From positions 1-16,044 of the forward strand of contig JAGBSS010000007.1 of NCBI GenBank assembly GCA_017631725.1: a stretch of 16,044 nucleotides of DNA, written 5' to 3'. Of this stretch, positions 6,291 through 13,866 are shown in pieces. The stretch's first letter is position 1, and every line of letters begins with the position of its first letter. This DNA is from Clostridia bacterium (GTDB taxonomy: Bacteria; Bacillota; Clostridia; Christensenellales; Borkfalkiaceae). The position numbers and the translations under genes were made by a program. Under the pieces are notes generated by a model. That model saw only the letters and a list, made by a program, of their open reading frames with translations, ran no database searches and had not been told where the DNA came from.

Positions 6291-6520
6291 TTAGCCCTAA
6301 AAATTCAAAAAGCAATAAACGTTGTTTATTGCTTCCTGAATAATATATGATAAGGGGGAAAATGATGAGTAAATTAAAAGGTTTTTAAGACCATACAAAT
6401 AATACATTATTCGACGTTTTTTTGCAAGCATTTTAATAGGGTTTTTTAAAATTTTTTAAAAAACTTTTTTTATCCTTAAAAAGCATAAATTTTTTTCTTT
6501 TAATCCTTTTAAAGGCAACA
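6291..6520. other. Gene-poor, very AT-rich gap; possible small RNA and 8-codon frame
   Basis: No credible protein gene is seen. The plus strand carries AAGGGGG (6352-6358) followed by ATG ATG AGT... and a stop, an 8-residue frame MMSKLKGF (6362-6388) that is probably meaningless. The minus strand shows a promoter-like TTGCAA-17-TATTAT (6399-6427) and, about 90 bases downstream, a perfect 11-bp hairpin (6310-6334) followed by T-rich sequence, together outlining a possible small RNA. The part from 6428 to 6510 is runs of A and T with nothing recognisable. Confidence 0.5.
6303..6392 (-). ncRNA. Candidate small RNA (promoter plus hairpin terminator)
   Basis: Minus strand: TTGCAA (6422-6427), 17-base spacer, TATTAT (6399-6404), a start expected near 6392, then no open frame. 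The stem is AAGCAATAAAC (6310-6320) with GTTTATTGCTT (6324-6334), followed by TTTGAATTT. The stem has only three GC pairs, so termination would be modest. Family unknown; a low-confidence outline only. Confidence 0.25.
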
Positions 6521-6548
6521 AAAAACCCAACCTTTCGGTTGGGCTTTT
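6521..6548 (-). terminator. Intrinsic terminator of the rpsF-ssb-rpsR operon
   Basis: CCCAACC (6526-6532) pairs with GGTTGGG (6537-6543) around TTTC. On the minus strand a run of six Ts follows. The plus strand also has a short T-run, so it may block transcription coming from thiT as well. It lies 14 bases past the rpsR stop end. Confidence 0.85.
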
Positions 6549-6561
6549 ATAATTTTAATAA

Positions 6562-6855
6562 TTATTCACCTTTAAATGGCAATAAGTCAACTATTCTTGC
6601 ACGTTTAATAGCTTTTGCTAAAACCCTTTGATGTTTAGCGCAAACACCTGTCATACGGCGTGGGAGAATTTTGCCCCCTTCTGTAATGTATTTCTTTAAA
6701 GTGTTAACGTCTTTATAGTCAATGGTTTCAACTTTGCCTTGACAGAAAGCACAAACCTTTCTTCTTGGTGCACGTTTGAAAAACTTTTTACCTTCTTTTT
6801 GTGGAACTTGTGCAGCAGCTTCTTCTTGAACTGCTACGTTCATATTTTCTTCCAT
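6562..6855 (-). CDS. rpsR: 30S ribosomal protein S18
   Basis: A 97-residue small-subunit protein that binds S6 in the platform region. The core is typical: [11 protein letters not shown] (31-41), [19 protein letters not shown] (45-63), [20 protein letters not shown] (64-83), and IVDLLPF near the end. C35, C38, C72 and H75 are placed like the metal-binding set of the zinc-containing S18 form. An Ala/Glu/Gln-rich N-terminal extension of about 22 residues makes it longer than the usual 75-80. ATG 6853-6855 has AAGGAG eight bases upstream. It is the last gene of the operon, 27 bases after ssb; no rplI follows. Confidence 0.97.
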   Translation of the reverse strand: MEENMNVAVQEEAAAQVPQKEGKKFFKRAPRRKVCAFCQGKVETIDYKDVNTLKKYITEGGKILPRRMTGVCAKHQRVLAKAIKRARIVDLLPFKGE

Positions 6856-6882
6856 TTTTTTACTCCTTAAATTTTAGATTAC

Positions 6883-7293
6883 TTAAAATGGTAATCCGTT
6901 GTCGTCTATCGGTTCTAATTCTATTTTAGGTCTTTGAGCCGATACGGTAGCTGTATCACCATCATCTGCTTGGCTGTTTTTAGGTGTTAAAAACTCTACT
7001 TCGCTTGCGATAATATCGGTGACGTTTCTTTTAATTCCATCTTTGTCTTCGTAAGAGCGAGTTTGAAGAGAACCAACAACTGCAACTTTGTTGCCTTTCT
7101 TTAAATATTTTCCACAGTTTTCTGCCCTACCACGCCATACGGTAATATTAAAGAAATCTGCTTCTCTATTACCTTCGTTGTTTGCATAGTCACGGGAAAC
7201 GGCTATGGAAAACCTACATACAGCAATACCACTTGGGGTTTCGCTTAATTCTGGATCTCTTGTTAAGTTACCTACTAAAATAACTTTGTTCAT
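6883..7293 (-). CDS. ssb: Single-stranded DNA-binding protein
   Basis: A 136-residue SSB that coats single-stranded DNA in replication, repair and recombination. The OB-fold covers about 1-104: MNKVILVGNLTRDPE (1-15), FSIAVSRDY (28-36), DFFNITVWRGRAENCGKYLKKG (47-67), VGSLQTRSYEDKDG (73-86). A short acidic, disordered linker leads to the C-terminal tip DDNGLPF, a variant of the usual DDDIPF partner-docking peptide that keeps the acidic patch and final Pro-Phe. ATG 7291-7293 follows AAGGCGGT. It lies between rpsF (11-base gap) and rpsR, the standard order in Firmicutes. Confidence 0.97.
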   Translation of the reverse strand: MNKVILVGNLTRDPELSETPSGIAVCRFSIAVSRDYANNEGNREADFFNITVWRGRAENCGKYLKKGNKVAVVGSLQTRSYEDKDGIKRNVTDIIASEVEFLTPKNSQADDGDTATVSAQRPKIELEPIDDNGLPF

Positions 7294-7304
7294 ATTTTAC
7301 CGCC

Positions 7305-7586
7305 TTATCTTTTTGTAATTAATCTTCTAACAATGCCGTCTATAATACCAGCAACACGTTTTAATTCTACAACTAACGTTTTTTCTGCTTCAAAAGACAT
7401 TAAAACGTAATAGCCTTCGTTCTTGTAATTGATAGGATATTGTAATTTTTTCATACCCCAACGGTCTACGTTTTCTACAACACCACCGTTTTCTGTTACA
7501 AGCGCTTCGAATTTTTTGATGATTGCTTCTCTAGCTTCTTCTGCTAAATCACAATCGAGAACGTATAGCATCTCGTACTTTGTCAT
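7305..7586 (-). CDS. rpsF: 30S ribosomal protein S6
   Basis: A 93-residue ribosomal protein, partner of S18 on the platform. It begins MTKYEMLYVLDCDLAEE, contains VENVDRWGMKKLQYPINYKNEGYYVL and ends in VRRLITKR, all characteristic of S6. The start is ATG 7584-7586, eight bases after a perfect AGGAGGT; an in-frame ATG at 7619 would put the leader hairpin and ribosome site inside the gene and is rejected. It is the first gene of rpsF-ssb-rpsR, driven by the promoter at 7657-7685. The leader contains a hairpin followed by CCGAAT, which may be the S6:S18 feedback site. Confidence 0.96.
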   Translation of the reverse strand: MTKYEMLYVLDCDLAEEAREAIIKKFEALVTENGGVVENVDRWGMKKLQYPINYKNEGYYVLMSFEAEKTLVVELKRVAGIIDGIVRRLITKR

Positions 7587-7595
7587 AATTTTTAC

Positions 7596-7640
7596 CTCCT
7601 GGACATATTCGGCTTGCATTTAGGCAAGCAAGGTTTATGC
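7596..7640 (-). promoter_or_regulatory. rpsF leader hairpin; candidate S6:S18 autoregulatory element
   Basis: In the minus-strand leader, GCTTGC and GCAAGC form a 6-bp stem with a 6-base loop. CCGAATATGTCC and then AGGAGGT follow directly. rpsF leaders in many bacteria bind the S6:S18 complex at a structure containing a conserved CCG. The position fits, but the match to that motif was judged by eye only. Confidence 0.4.
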
Positions 7641-7656
7641 GACAATTCGCTATTTT

Positions 7657-7685
7657 ATAATATCAAAACCCTTTTGGTTTGTCAA
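7657..7685 (-). promoter_or_regulatory. Promoter of the rpsF-ssb-rpsR operon
   Basis: Minus strand: TTGACA (7680-7685), 17-base spacer, TATTAT (7657-7662). A consensus -35 and optimal spacing suit a ribosomal protein operon. The leader to the rpsF start is about 65 bases. Confidence 0.85.
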
Positions 7686-7728
7686 TTATTTTTTAACGTT
7701 TATATAAATTATATAGGTTTTATATCTT

Positions 7729-10353
7729 TTATGAAAGAGTTCCAAGCAACCTTTCTATCTCTGTCATAAATTCGTTAAGTGTTAAATTATACCAATTTTT
7801 AGTTTCAAATATATCTCTATGCGATAAAACACCCGTGTCTTCAAGCATACGTATAGTTGCAGCTTCCATATGCCCAACGGCGTCTTTAAAGCCACTTAAA
7901 TCGCTTATTTTTATTTCTCTATGAATCCATTTTAATGCGTGCCCATTTTCGCTAAAATTACTTGCCCCATTAGTACTATTTTCAAACTCGTAAAGGAAAT
8001 AAATCATAGCGTTTTCTTGTACGTAATAATCTCCATCTAAAAGATAAACTTTATAGCCTATTTCATCTCTTATAGAATTATCCGTGCTATCAAAAGTTGA
8101 CTTATACGCATCTTTTAAGTAAAAATCGCCATCAATAGATTGATAATAAACCTGTGTACACCTTGCCTTCGTCGTGCCAAAACACGTTCCTTCATCTGGG
8201 TACACTTCTAAAAAGGTTAATTCATCTATTCTTTGTGCGCAGTTACCTAACGTTACAGGGTTATCTGTGTCTTCTAAAAGTTTATCTAAAATTTTATTTC
8301 CCGTAGAGCCGTTTTAGTCTACTTCTATAACGCTTGATAACCTTATATCGTTTTGATTAAAGCTTAAAAGGTCTTCTAACGTTATTTCTTCATAATTGTT
8401 TGCAGGCGTTGCATCTAATATAATTTTGTATATTCTCTCATTTTCTTGGTAAGGTAAAACGCTTGTTAATTTAATATTTTCGTGGTTGAATTTAGAAAGT
8501 TTGTCTACTGTTAAGTCCTTGTAGTTTGGAGTAGACGTTGCATCACATAAAATTTGGTATATGTCTTTGTTGTCTATATCTCCATCTGCTTTACTTATAA
8601 CGCCATCTTCGTTTAAATCTTTTTCATATGGCAATATATATGTCAAGAAAATTTTTGATATATTAAAACGAGCAAGCGAATATAAATTAACCTTTTTATA
8701 ATCCCTTTCCGGATTATCACTTATCGTTGCATCTAATAAAATTTCAAAAACATCCGTGTTTTCGTTGTAATCTAAAATAGAATAAAGTGGAATTGTTTGA
8801 ACATCAAATCCGGTTAAAGTTTTTATAGTTACGTCTAAATAATTATCAATACCCTTTGCTTCCATTATAACGCCATATAAAGACTTGTTTTCTTCATAAG
8901 GTAAAACACTATCTAAACTTATATTTGCTAACTCAAAGTCAAACAAATCGCCAACGGTTATTTTTGTATAATCGGGTTGTTTTATCGCTTGACAAAGAAT
9001 TTTATAAAGCTCTTCATTTCCACTATATCTTAAAACCGTGGTAAAGTTAATACTTTCCACCTTTATACCCTTAATATCTTTTAAGGTTAAACTTTCCCTG
9101 TTTTCTTTTGTGTCTTCTAAGTTTTTAACGTCTAAAACAATTTTGTAAAGTTCGGAATTATCCGTTTCAAGCACCCCGTCGTTATCATCATCTACTTGAT
9201 AAGGAATAACGCTTAAAAGTTTAACGTCATCTAAAGTAAACTTTTCAAAATCGCCAACGGTTAATTTCGTATAGTCAGGCTGTTTAGCGGCATCACATAA
9301 AATTTTATAAATCTCTTCGTTGCCTTCATAACTTATAACGCTACAAAGTCTAATCTTATTTGAGTCAAATCCCATTATTGAGTCAATGGTTAAAAGCTCT
9401 CTATTTGCCTCGGTGTTTTCTAAATTTTTAACGTCGCATAAAATTGCGTAAAGTTTAGAATTGTCCGTTTCAAACACACCGTCGTTATTGTCATCTTCTT
9501 GATAAGGAATAATATCTAAAAGTTTTATATTCTCTAAAGATATATCCCCCATCTCGCTAATTTTCTTGTCACCAATAATTTTAGCAAAAATGTTGTTGCT
9601 ATCTATTGTGCTAAAGACACTTAAAAGGGAGACAATTTTGTCTTCTCCAATACGGTCTGACATTATATCAGCCATTTCTAAAAGTTTAACGTCTTTTAAA
9701 GCAGGATAATATAATTTTTGACCTTCTGCACCAGAAACTCTTTTATATTCGTTGTCAAAAGCACGAACTAACACGTTTTCTGAATTATAATAATAGTAAA
9801 GTTTTGGGTTAAAATCTGTTCCGTTTTCATTTGGAAGGTCTTTCGTTTCAACTTCTTTAACTTCTATCATGGCGTCTAATTTACCAAAATCACCTAAAAT
9901 TTTAACACCGCCAAGGCTTTCTATGGTCGCAATTACTTCTATGTTTGCACCTATAGATTCAAGCAAGTCTGGTGAAGAAATATTAACGTCTTTCAAGCCT
10001 TCAAAGTCTACCTTTATAAAACTATCTAAACCGGCGTTTTCAATAGCATCTTCTATGGTTGTAAAAAGAATTGGAAGGTCTTTAAATTCATACTCTTCAA
10101 AATTTAAAATAGCATCTAAAATGCTTTTATCCGAAACTTCTTCTGAAACGTATTCGTTTTCAGAACCTAATATAGATTTTAATGGAATAAGTTTAAGCAA
10201 CAAAAACGCTGTTCCTGCTAAAATTAAAACGCAACTAATAAACCCGGCAAACCATAACATAAAGTTTTTAAACGGGCGATGTTTTGCAACTTTTAGTGCC
10301 TTTTTCATCTTTTTATTTTCCTTTTCTTCGCATCGTTTTATGTTGCTATTCAT
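7729..10353 (-). pseudogene. Membrane-anchored repeat protein gene interrupted by an in-frame TAA
   Basis: Taken whole, the frame runs from ATG 10353 to TAA 7729 and would encode about 873 residues. It is cut once, by TAA at 8314-8316. The 36 codons after that stop (8206-8313) and the following 158 (7729-8205) stay in the same frame without another stop. The repeat pattern continues across the interruption: LSSVIEVD, stop, NGSTGNKILDKLLEDTD. The downstream part has only a GTG (8205) with no ribosome site, so it is unlikely to be its own gene. Either this is a recent nonsense mutation in a dispensable surface protein, a sequencing or assembly error, or a readthrough stop (TAA followed by A). 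I favour the first two. The 5' portion is listed separately because it may still be translated. Confidence 0.75.
8314..10353 (-). CDS. N-terminal 679 residues of the repeat protein (up to the premature stop)
   Basis: A basic N-terminus (Lys-rich, 6-29) and one membrane helix (about 30-57) leave the rest outside the cell. Residues 75-225 are a non-repetitive region. From about 225 onward there are about nine degenerate repeats of 40-60 residues, each built on the pattern I-x-L-x-S-V-(I/L)-P-Y...(L/I)-Y-K-I-L-x-D-A...Y-x-x-(L/I)-T-(V/L)-x-D-L-x-x-F. Three repeats carry an inserted acidic loop, DDNNDGVFETD (287-297), DDDNDGVLETD (388-398) and DLNEDGVISKAD (579-590). The last matches the 12-residue EF-hand/dockerin calcium loop. 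The start is ATG 10351-10353 after GGAGG; a TTG at 10365 is rejected. A strong promoter lies upstream, inside the end of cca. I do not recognise a named family; a surface or cell-envelope role is inferred. Confidence 0.75.
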   Translation of the reverse strand: MNSNIKRCEEKENKKMKKALKVAKHRPFKNFMLWFAGFISCVLILAGTAFLLLKLIPLKSILGSENEYVSEEVSDKSILDAILNFEEYEFKDLPILFTTIEDAIENAGLDSFIKVDFEGLKDVNISSPDLLESIGANIEVIATIESLGGVKILGDFGKLDAMIEVKEVETKDLPNENGTDFNPKLYYYYNSENVLVRAFDNEYKRVSGAEGQKLYYPALKDVKLLEMADIMSDRIGEDKIVSLLSVFSTIDSNNIFAKIIGDKKISEMGDISLENIKLLDIIPYQEDDNNDGVFETDNSKLYAILCDVKNLENTEANRELLTIDSIMGFDSNKIRLCSVISYEGNEEIYKILCDAAKQPDYTKLTVGDFEKFTLDDVKLLSVIPYQVDDDNDGVLETDNSELYKIVLDVKNLEDTKENRESLTLKDIKGIKVESINFTTVLRYSGNEELYKILCQAIKQPDYTKITVGDLFDFELANISLDSVLPYEENKSLYGVIMEAKGIDNYLDVTIKTLTGFDVQTIPLYSILDYNENTDVFEILLDATISDNPERDYKKVNLYSLARFNISKIFLTYILPYEKDLNEDGVISKADGDIDNKDIYQILCDATSTPNYKDLTVDKLSKFNHENIKLTSVLPYQENERIYKIILDATPANNYEEITLEDLLSFNQNDIRLSSVIEVD

Positions 10354-10384
10354 ATAAACCTCCAAGAACTATTGGCTAATCTCT

Positions 10385-10413
10385 ATTATACCCCTTTTAA
10401 TTGGCATAGTCAA
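10385..10413 (-). promoter_or_regulatory. Strong promoter of the repeat protein gene
   Basis: Minus strand: TTGACT (10408-10413), 17-base spacer, TATAAT (10385-10390). The -35 and most of the spacer lie within the last codons of the cca gene (stop end 10397). A promoter this close to consensus means the interrupted gene is probably still transcribed. Confidence 0.8.
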
Positions 10414-11761
10414 TATTAATATAAATTTCCTTTGCCTTTTTAACAAGACTTTGCCTTTCATTGATTATAGAATTATCTACAACGCAATTTAATAATATTT
10501 TTAACATTTTTGCTAAATCTTTTTCTAAAATTCCTATTTCAAGCAGATCGATAGCGGAAACGTTTAATTCTTTTACTGAAAAAGGTGTTCCTTCTCGTTG
10601 CATTTTTTCTAAAAGTTCTTTAAGTTCTAAATAATTTTTAGAAATCTTTTCTTTTGGCTTACCTGCTAAATAATCTGCGTTAATTAGTGGCAAAAGATAT
10701 TGTAAAATATCTTTATTTTCAACCAAAAACAACCTTTTTTCCTTTTCCGTTCTGTTTGTTTTTACGTTAAACATATGGTTTTTAACAACTTTTTCAGCCG
10801 TTAAAATGGTTTTTGTTGGAAATTTTAGCCTTTTTAAAATTTCTCTCGTAAGTCTTGCCCCTTGACCATCGTGATTGGAAAATTTGCCGTTATTTATTTT
10901 ACAATATGGCTTGCCTACGTCGTGTAAAAGGGCAAACAACCTTATTTCTTTAGGGGCATATTCTACCGTTTTAAAAGTGTGCTCTAAAACGCTATATTTA
11001 TGATAATCTCTTCTCTGCCCCATTTTATTGCCCAAATTTAGTTCTGGCAAAAACTCTTTTAATAAATTTGCCTTTCTTAAAATGGAAAGGGCTACGTAAT
11101 GCCCGTTTTTTGGAGAAAAAGAGTGTTTTTGGTCGGCTACTAAAATTTTTTCTAATTCTTCTCTTATTCTCTCTTTAGAAACATCTTGCAAATTAAAGGA
11201 ATATTTTTTTGCGGCACAAACCACCCTTTTTGTTGGCTTAAAACCAAGTTCCCCTGCAAATCTTGCAAGACGCATAAGCCGAAGCCCATCAAAGCAGAAA
11301 ACTTTTTTGGGGGCTTTAACCGTGTTTAAAATTTTTCTTTTAATATCTTTAATTCCACCAAGTGGGTCGTAAAATTTGCCAGATTTAACACCATAGTATA
11401 CTGCATTGCACCTAAAATCACGCCTTTTTGCATCTTGTATTATACTATCAGTAAAAATTGTTTTGTAAGGCTTATGCTCACCTTTTAAATACAAGTCCGT
11501 TCTAAAACTTGTATACTCAAAATCGAAGTCTTCTAACGAGAACTTTATTGTTCCCGTTCTTTTATATTCGGCTTTTATAACCCCGTTCAATTTTAAAACG
11601 GCAGACTTTACTATTTCTGCCTGAACGGGAGAACAAATATCCACATCTTTACTAATGGTTTTATTTATTAAATAATTTCTTGTAAAACCACCAACAACGT
11701 AAATTTCTTGCTCTAAAAGGTTAGATAATTCAATTAAACGGGATAAAAATGCAACTTCCAT
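10397..11761 (-). CDS. cca: tRNA nucleotidyltransferase / poly(A) polymerase family protein with HD domain
   Basis: A 454-residue class II nucleotidyltransferase, most likely the enzyme that adds or repairs the 3'-CCA of tRNAs. The head domain has YVVGGFTRN (21-29) and the catalytic pair D39 and D41 in KDVDIC. RRDFRCNAV (113-121), GGIKDIKRKIL (135-145), the nucleotide-selecting segment DGLRLMRLARFAGELGF (158-174) and RIREELEKIL (198-207) follow. A C-terminal HD phosphohydrolase domain has H261, H280-D281 (LLHDVGKP) and NHDGQGARL. The usual GGxxRD is GGxxRN here. A poly(A) polymerase role cannot be excluded from sequence. The ATG at 11761 has no ribosome site: TATAAT ends 6 bases before it, suggesting a leaderless mRNA. 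Confidence 0.9.
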   Translation of the reverse strand: MEVAFLSRLIELSNLLEQEIYVVGGFTRNYLINKTISKDVDICSPVQAEIVKSAVLKLNGVIKAEYKRTGTIKFSLEDFDFEYTSFRTDLYLKGEHKPYKTIFTDSIIQDAKRRDFRCNAVYYGVKSGKFYDPLGGIKDIKRKILNTVKAPKKVFCFDGLRLMRLARFAGELGFKPTKRVVCAAKKYSFNLQDVSKERIREELEKILVADQKHSFSPKNGHYVALSILRKANLLKEFLPELNLGNKMGQRRDYHKYSVLEHTFKTVEYAPKEIRLFALLHDVGKPYCKINNGKFSNHDGQGARLTREILKRLKFPTKTILTAEKVVKNHMFNVKTNRTEKEKRLFLVENKDILQYLLPLINADYLAGKPKEKISKNYLELKELLEKMQREGTPFSVKELNVSAIDLLEIGILEKDLAKMLKILLNCVVDNSIINERQSLVKKAKEIYINIDYAN

Positions 11762-11767
11762 ATAAAT

Positions 11768-11776
11768 ATTATAACA
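11768..11776 (-). promoter_or_regulatory. Extended -10 promoter of cca, placing transcription start at the ATG
   Basis: Minus strand TGTTATAAT (11776 to 11768) is an exact extended -10 (TGnTATAAT). Six bases separate it from the A of the cca ATG at 11761, which is the normal distance to the transcription start. No good -35 is present (TTACAA at 11792-11797 at best), as expected for extended -10 promoters. Confidence 0.65.
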
Positions 11777-11782
11777 TAACTA

Positions 11783-11811
11783 TTGTAATTTTTGTAAAAA
11801 TAATGTAAAAT
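11783..11811 (+). promoter_or_regulatory. Probable promoter of the lipid kinase gene
   Basis: TTGTAA (11783-11788), 17-base spacer, TAAAAT (11806-11811), about 32 bases before the ATG at 11844. It is interleaved back-to-back with the cca promoter in an 82-bp divergent gap. Confidence 0.5.
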
Positions 11812-11843
11812 AATAAGCGAATTTTTGTTTTTAAGGGTGAAAA

Positions 11844-12719
11844 ATGCTTTATTTTATTGTTAACCCATTATCTGGTGGCAACCAAGGTATACACACGGCG
11901 GAAAAAATTAGGGCTGTTGAAAAGTTTTTGCAAGAAAAGGGTGTGGAGTTTAAAATTCTTTGCACCGAATATAAAGGTCACGCTAAAAAAATGACCGAAG
12001 AGTTAACCTTGCAAGGCAATAACGATATTGTCGTTATGGGTGGTGATGGCACCTTGCACGAAGTTATTAATGGTTTTAAAAATTTTGAAACATGTAATTT
12101 AGGGTTAATTCCTTCTGGCACGGGCAACGATTTTGCCACTTGTCTTGGCTTAACCGAAAACGTAGAGCAATGTTTAGACATTATTTTAAACACCAAGCCA
12201 AAGTTTACAGACTTTATGCAACTCCCTTCTGTTAGATGTATTAACGTTGCAGGCATGGGTATAGACGTAGAAGTTTTAAAAAGATACGAAGCATTAAAGA
12301 AAAAAACTAAAGCCGGCTATGCAAAATGCCTTATAAAAACACTTTTCACCTATAAGTGTGAAGAATTTTCTATAAAACTTAACCAAGCGGAAAATACTTT
12401 AAGTTCTTTTATTGCTTGCGCCGCTAACGGAACAATGTTTGGGGGCGGAATGCGTATTTGTCCCACAGCTTGCGTTTCCGATGGTGAAGCAAACTTTGTT
12501 GCAGTTAAAAAAATGTGTAAGTTAAGGTTACCTAAAGCACTTTCTATGTTAAACAAAGGAACTGTGCTAAATCACCCCAACGTTATTCACGAAAAAGCAA
12601 ATAAAATTATTATAGAGTGCAACGTTCCACATACAATTAATTGCGATGGTGAACTTTACGATAACGAGCCGTTTGAAATAGAAGTTATAACTAACAAACT
12701 TAAAATGTATAGACCATAA
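11844..12719 (+). CDS. Diacylglycerol/lipid kinase family protein (YegS/DagK-like)
   Basis: A 291-residue soluble kinase of the DAGK catalytic family, which uses ATP to phosphorylate a lipid hydroxyl at the inner face of the membrane. In Gram-positives the usual role is recycling diacylglycerol released during lipoteichoic acid synthesis (DgkB). The motifs visible are FIVNPLSGG (4-12), the nucleotide-binding VVMGGDGTLHEVINGF (63-78), LIPSGTGNDFA (88-98), GMGIDVEVL in the middle and CDGE near the C-terminus. The length is typical of the family. ATG 11844 follows AAGGGTG. The neighbour cca is divergent and functionally unrelated. YegS (phosphatidylglycerol kinase) or sphingosine-kinase-like specificity cannot be excluded. 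Confidence 0.9.
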   Translation: MLYFIVNPLSGGNQGIHTAEKIRAVEKFLQEKGVEFKILCTEYKGHAKKMTEELTLQGNNDIVVMGGDGTLHEVINGFKNFETCNLGLIPSGTGNDFATCLGLTENVEQCLDIILNTKPKFTDFMQLPSVRCINVAGMGIDVEVLKRYEALKKKTKAGYAKCLIKTLFTYKCEEFSIKLNQAENTLSSFIACAANGTMFGGGMRICPTACVSDGEANFVAVKKMCKLRLPKALSMLNKGTVLNHPNVIHEKANKIIIECNVPHTINCDGELYDNEPFEIEVITNKLKMYRP

Positions 12720-12724
12720 AAATT

Positions 12725-12757
12725 AAAAGAGTGATTTAAATCACTCTTTTCTTTTTT
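12725..12757. terminator. Bidirectional terminator between the lipid kinase and epimerase-fold genes
   Basis: A fully palindromic stem: AAAAGAGTGATTT (12725-12737) and AAATCACTCTTTT (12738-12750). On the plus strand C and seven Ts follow. On the minus strand TTTTAATTTTT follows. The flanking genes converge here. Confidence 0.85.
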
Positions 12758-13845
12758 TAAAATCCCATAGATTTTATTTTATCTGCCATTTCTTTTGCTT
12801 GGTCAACGTCTAAAAGCCCCGTTTCCATTGTATAGGTTACGGTTTGACCTTTATTTAAATATCTTTGTTGATTATGCTCTTTGCAATAAGTTCTACCAAA
12901 ATGCTCTGCAGTTGCCGGTAAAACCATACCCATTGCATCTTCATCTTCCGTTCTGGAAATCCAACGTGTGCCAACAGGCAAGTCTTTAGGGTTATGTATA
13001 ACGTAAATTGCCGTGCCGTTTGGGTTTAATTGCATCGTATACGCCTTGTCCTTTTCATCTGCTGCATATTTCATAGAAAATACTATTTCAGGCTTATATG
13101 CTTGATTTTCACCGCCAACGTTATCCATTAAACTTGCATCTTTTTCTAACGCATCTAAATACTTTTCAGTTGCAATTGCACCTTGCTTATCCCAATAAGA
13201 CTCTGGTACTTCTTTATTAACCTTTATTGTTTTTCTATCTGCAGTATATAAAAGTTTTGCCCCATCAACAGGTTTATGGTTTATGTGGCATAGATAATAA
13301 TATTCTAAAGGAACGTCTTTATTATTAGTGAAACTTGCCGTAATTTTTAAATTGGTTTGATTTTCATAAAGTTTAATTGTTGGTGTAAAATCGTAGTTTG
13401 TTTCATAACAGAACTTATGAGAATAAGTACCTGAAACTGCTATGTAATTACCGCCTTCGTCGTTGCCAAATAAAATACAAACGCTATCATATTTTGCAAT
13501 TGGCAATTCGCCGTGTGGTGGGTGATTGTCCCTTTCTGTTGGATTTCCCATAGCAGTAAGACCGCAATGCATAATAAAGCAACCGTAAGAGCCAGAATAA
13601 CTGCCCGTGACAGGGATAGGGTCAGAATAAATGCTTTTCATAGCAAGTTCTACCCCGTTAAAATCTGCACGCCACACCATTTGCCCCATATAAGGTAAAA
13701 TGGTTGCAGAACCTTTAGAGTTTTTAATTTTTATTGCCTTTACGCCCGTTTTATAAGTGAAAAGTGTCGCACTTAAAGATTTAAAGGAACAAATTTCCTT
13801 TTCAGATTCAGTAAAATAATGTTCGTAAACGTTAATTTTTTTCAT
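12757..13845 (-). CDS. Aldose-1-epimerase-superfamily protein (probably DUF4432-like)
   Basis: A 362-residue soluble protein with the galactose mutarotase fold signature. HPPHGELP (108-115) corresponds to the catalytic-His region. CHINHKP (186-192) matches the second His/Asn segment of the family. MGMVLPATAEHFGR near residue 315 resembles the conserved G-x-x-P-A-T end motif. The length, beyond 340 residues, and the motif spacing fit the DUF4432 branch better than classical GalM. The activity is probably interconversion of anomers or another sugar step; the substrate is unknown. No sugar operon surrounds it. ATG 13843-13845 follows AGGAG. It lies 21 bases downstream of the Pr6Pr-like gene and is probably cotranscribed. 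Confidence 0.75.
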   Translation of the reverse strand: MKKINVYEHYFTESEKEICSFKSLSATLFTYKTGVKAIKIKNSKGSATILPYMGQMVWRADFNGVELAMKSIYSDPIPVTGSYSGSYGCFIMHCGLTAMGNPTERDNHPPHGELPIAKYDSVCILFGNDEGGNYIAVSGTYSHKFCYETNYDFTPTIKLYENQTNLKITASFTNNKDVPLEYYYLCHINHKPVDGAKLLYTADRKTIKVNKEVPESYWDKQGAIATEKYLDALEKDASLMDNVGGENQAYKPEIVFSMKYAADEKDKAYTMQLNPNGTAIYVIHNPKDLPVGTRWISRTEDEDAMGMVLPATAEHFGRTYCKEHNQQRYLNKGQTVTYTMETGLLDVDQAKEMADKIKSMGF

Positions 13846-13866
13846 TTTATCTCCTATCGTGTAAAC

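Noticed and set aside
6362..6388. An 8-residue peptide MMSKLKGF behind AAGGGGG
   Set aside because: Too short to support as a gene; there is no hydrophobic toxin-like character and no gene immediately downstream to attenuate.
7729..8205. An independent 158-residue gene starting at GTG 8205
   Set aside because: There is no ribosome site, the frame is open for another 36 codons up to the TAA at 8314, and it continues the repeat protein; treated as the 3' part of the interrupted gene.
9869..10357. A 162-residue plus-strand open frame opposite the repeat protein
   Set aside because: It is antisense to a well-supported coding region with its own promoter and ribosome site; the Ser/Lys-rich composition is typical of a shadow frame.
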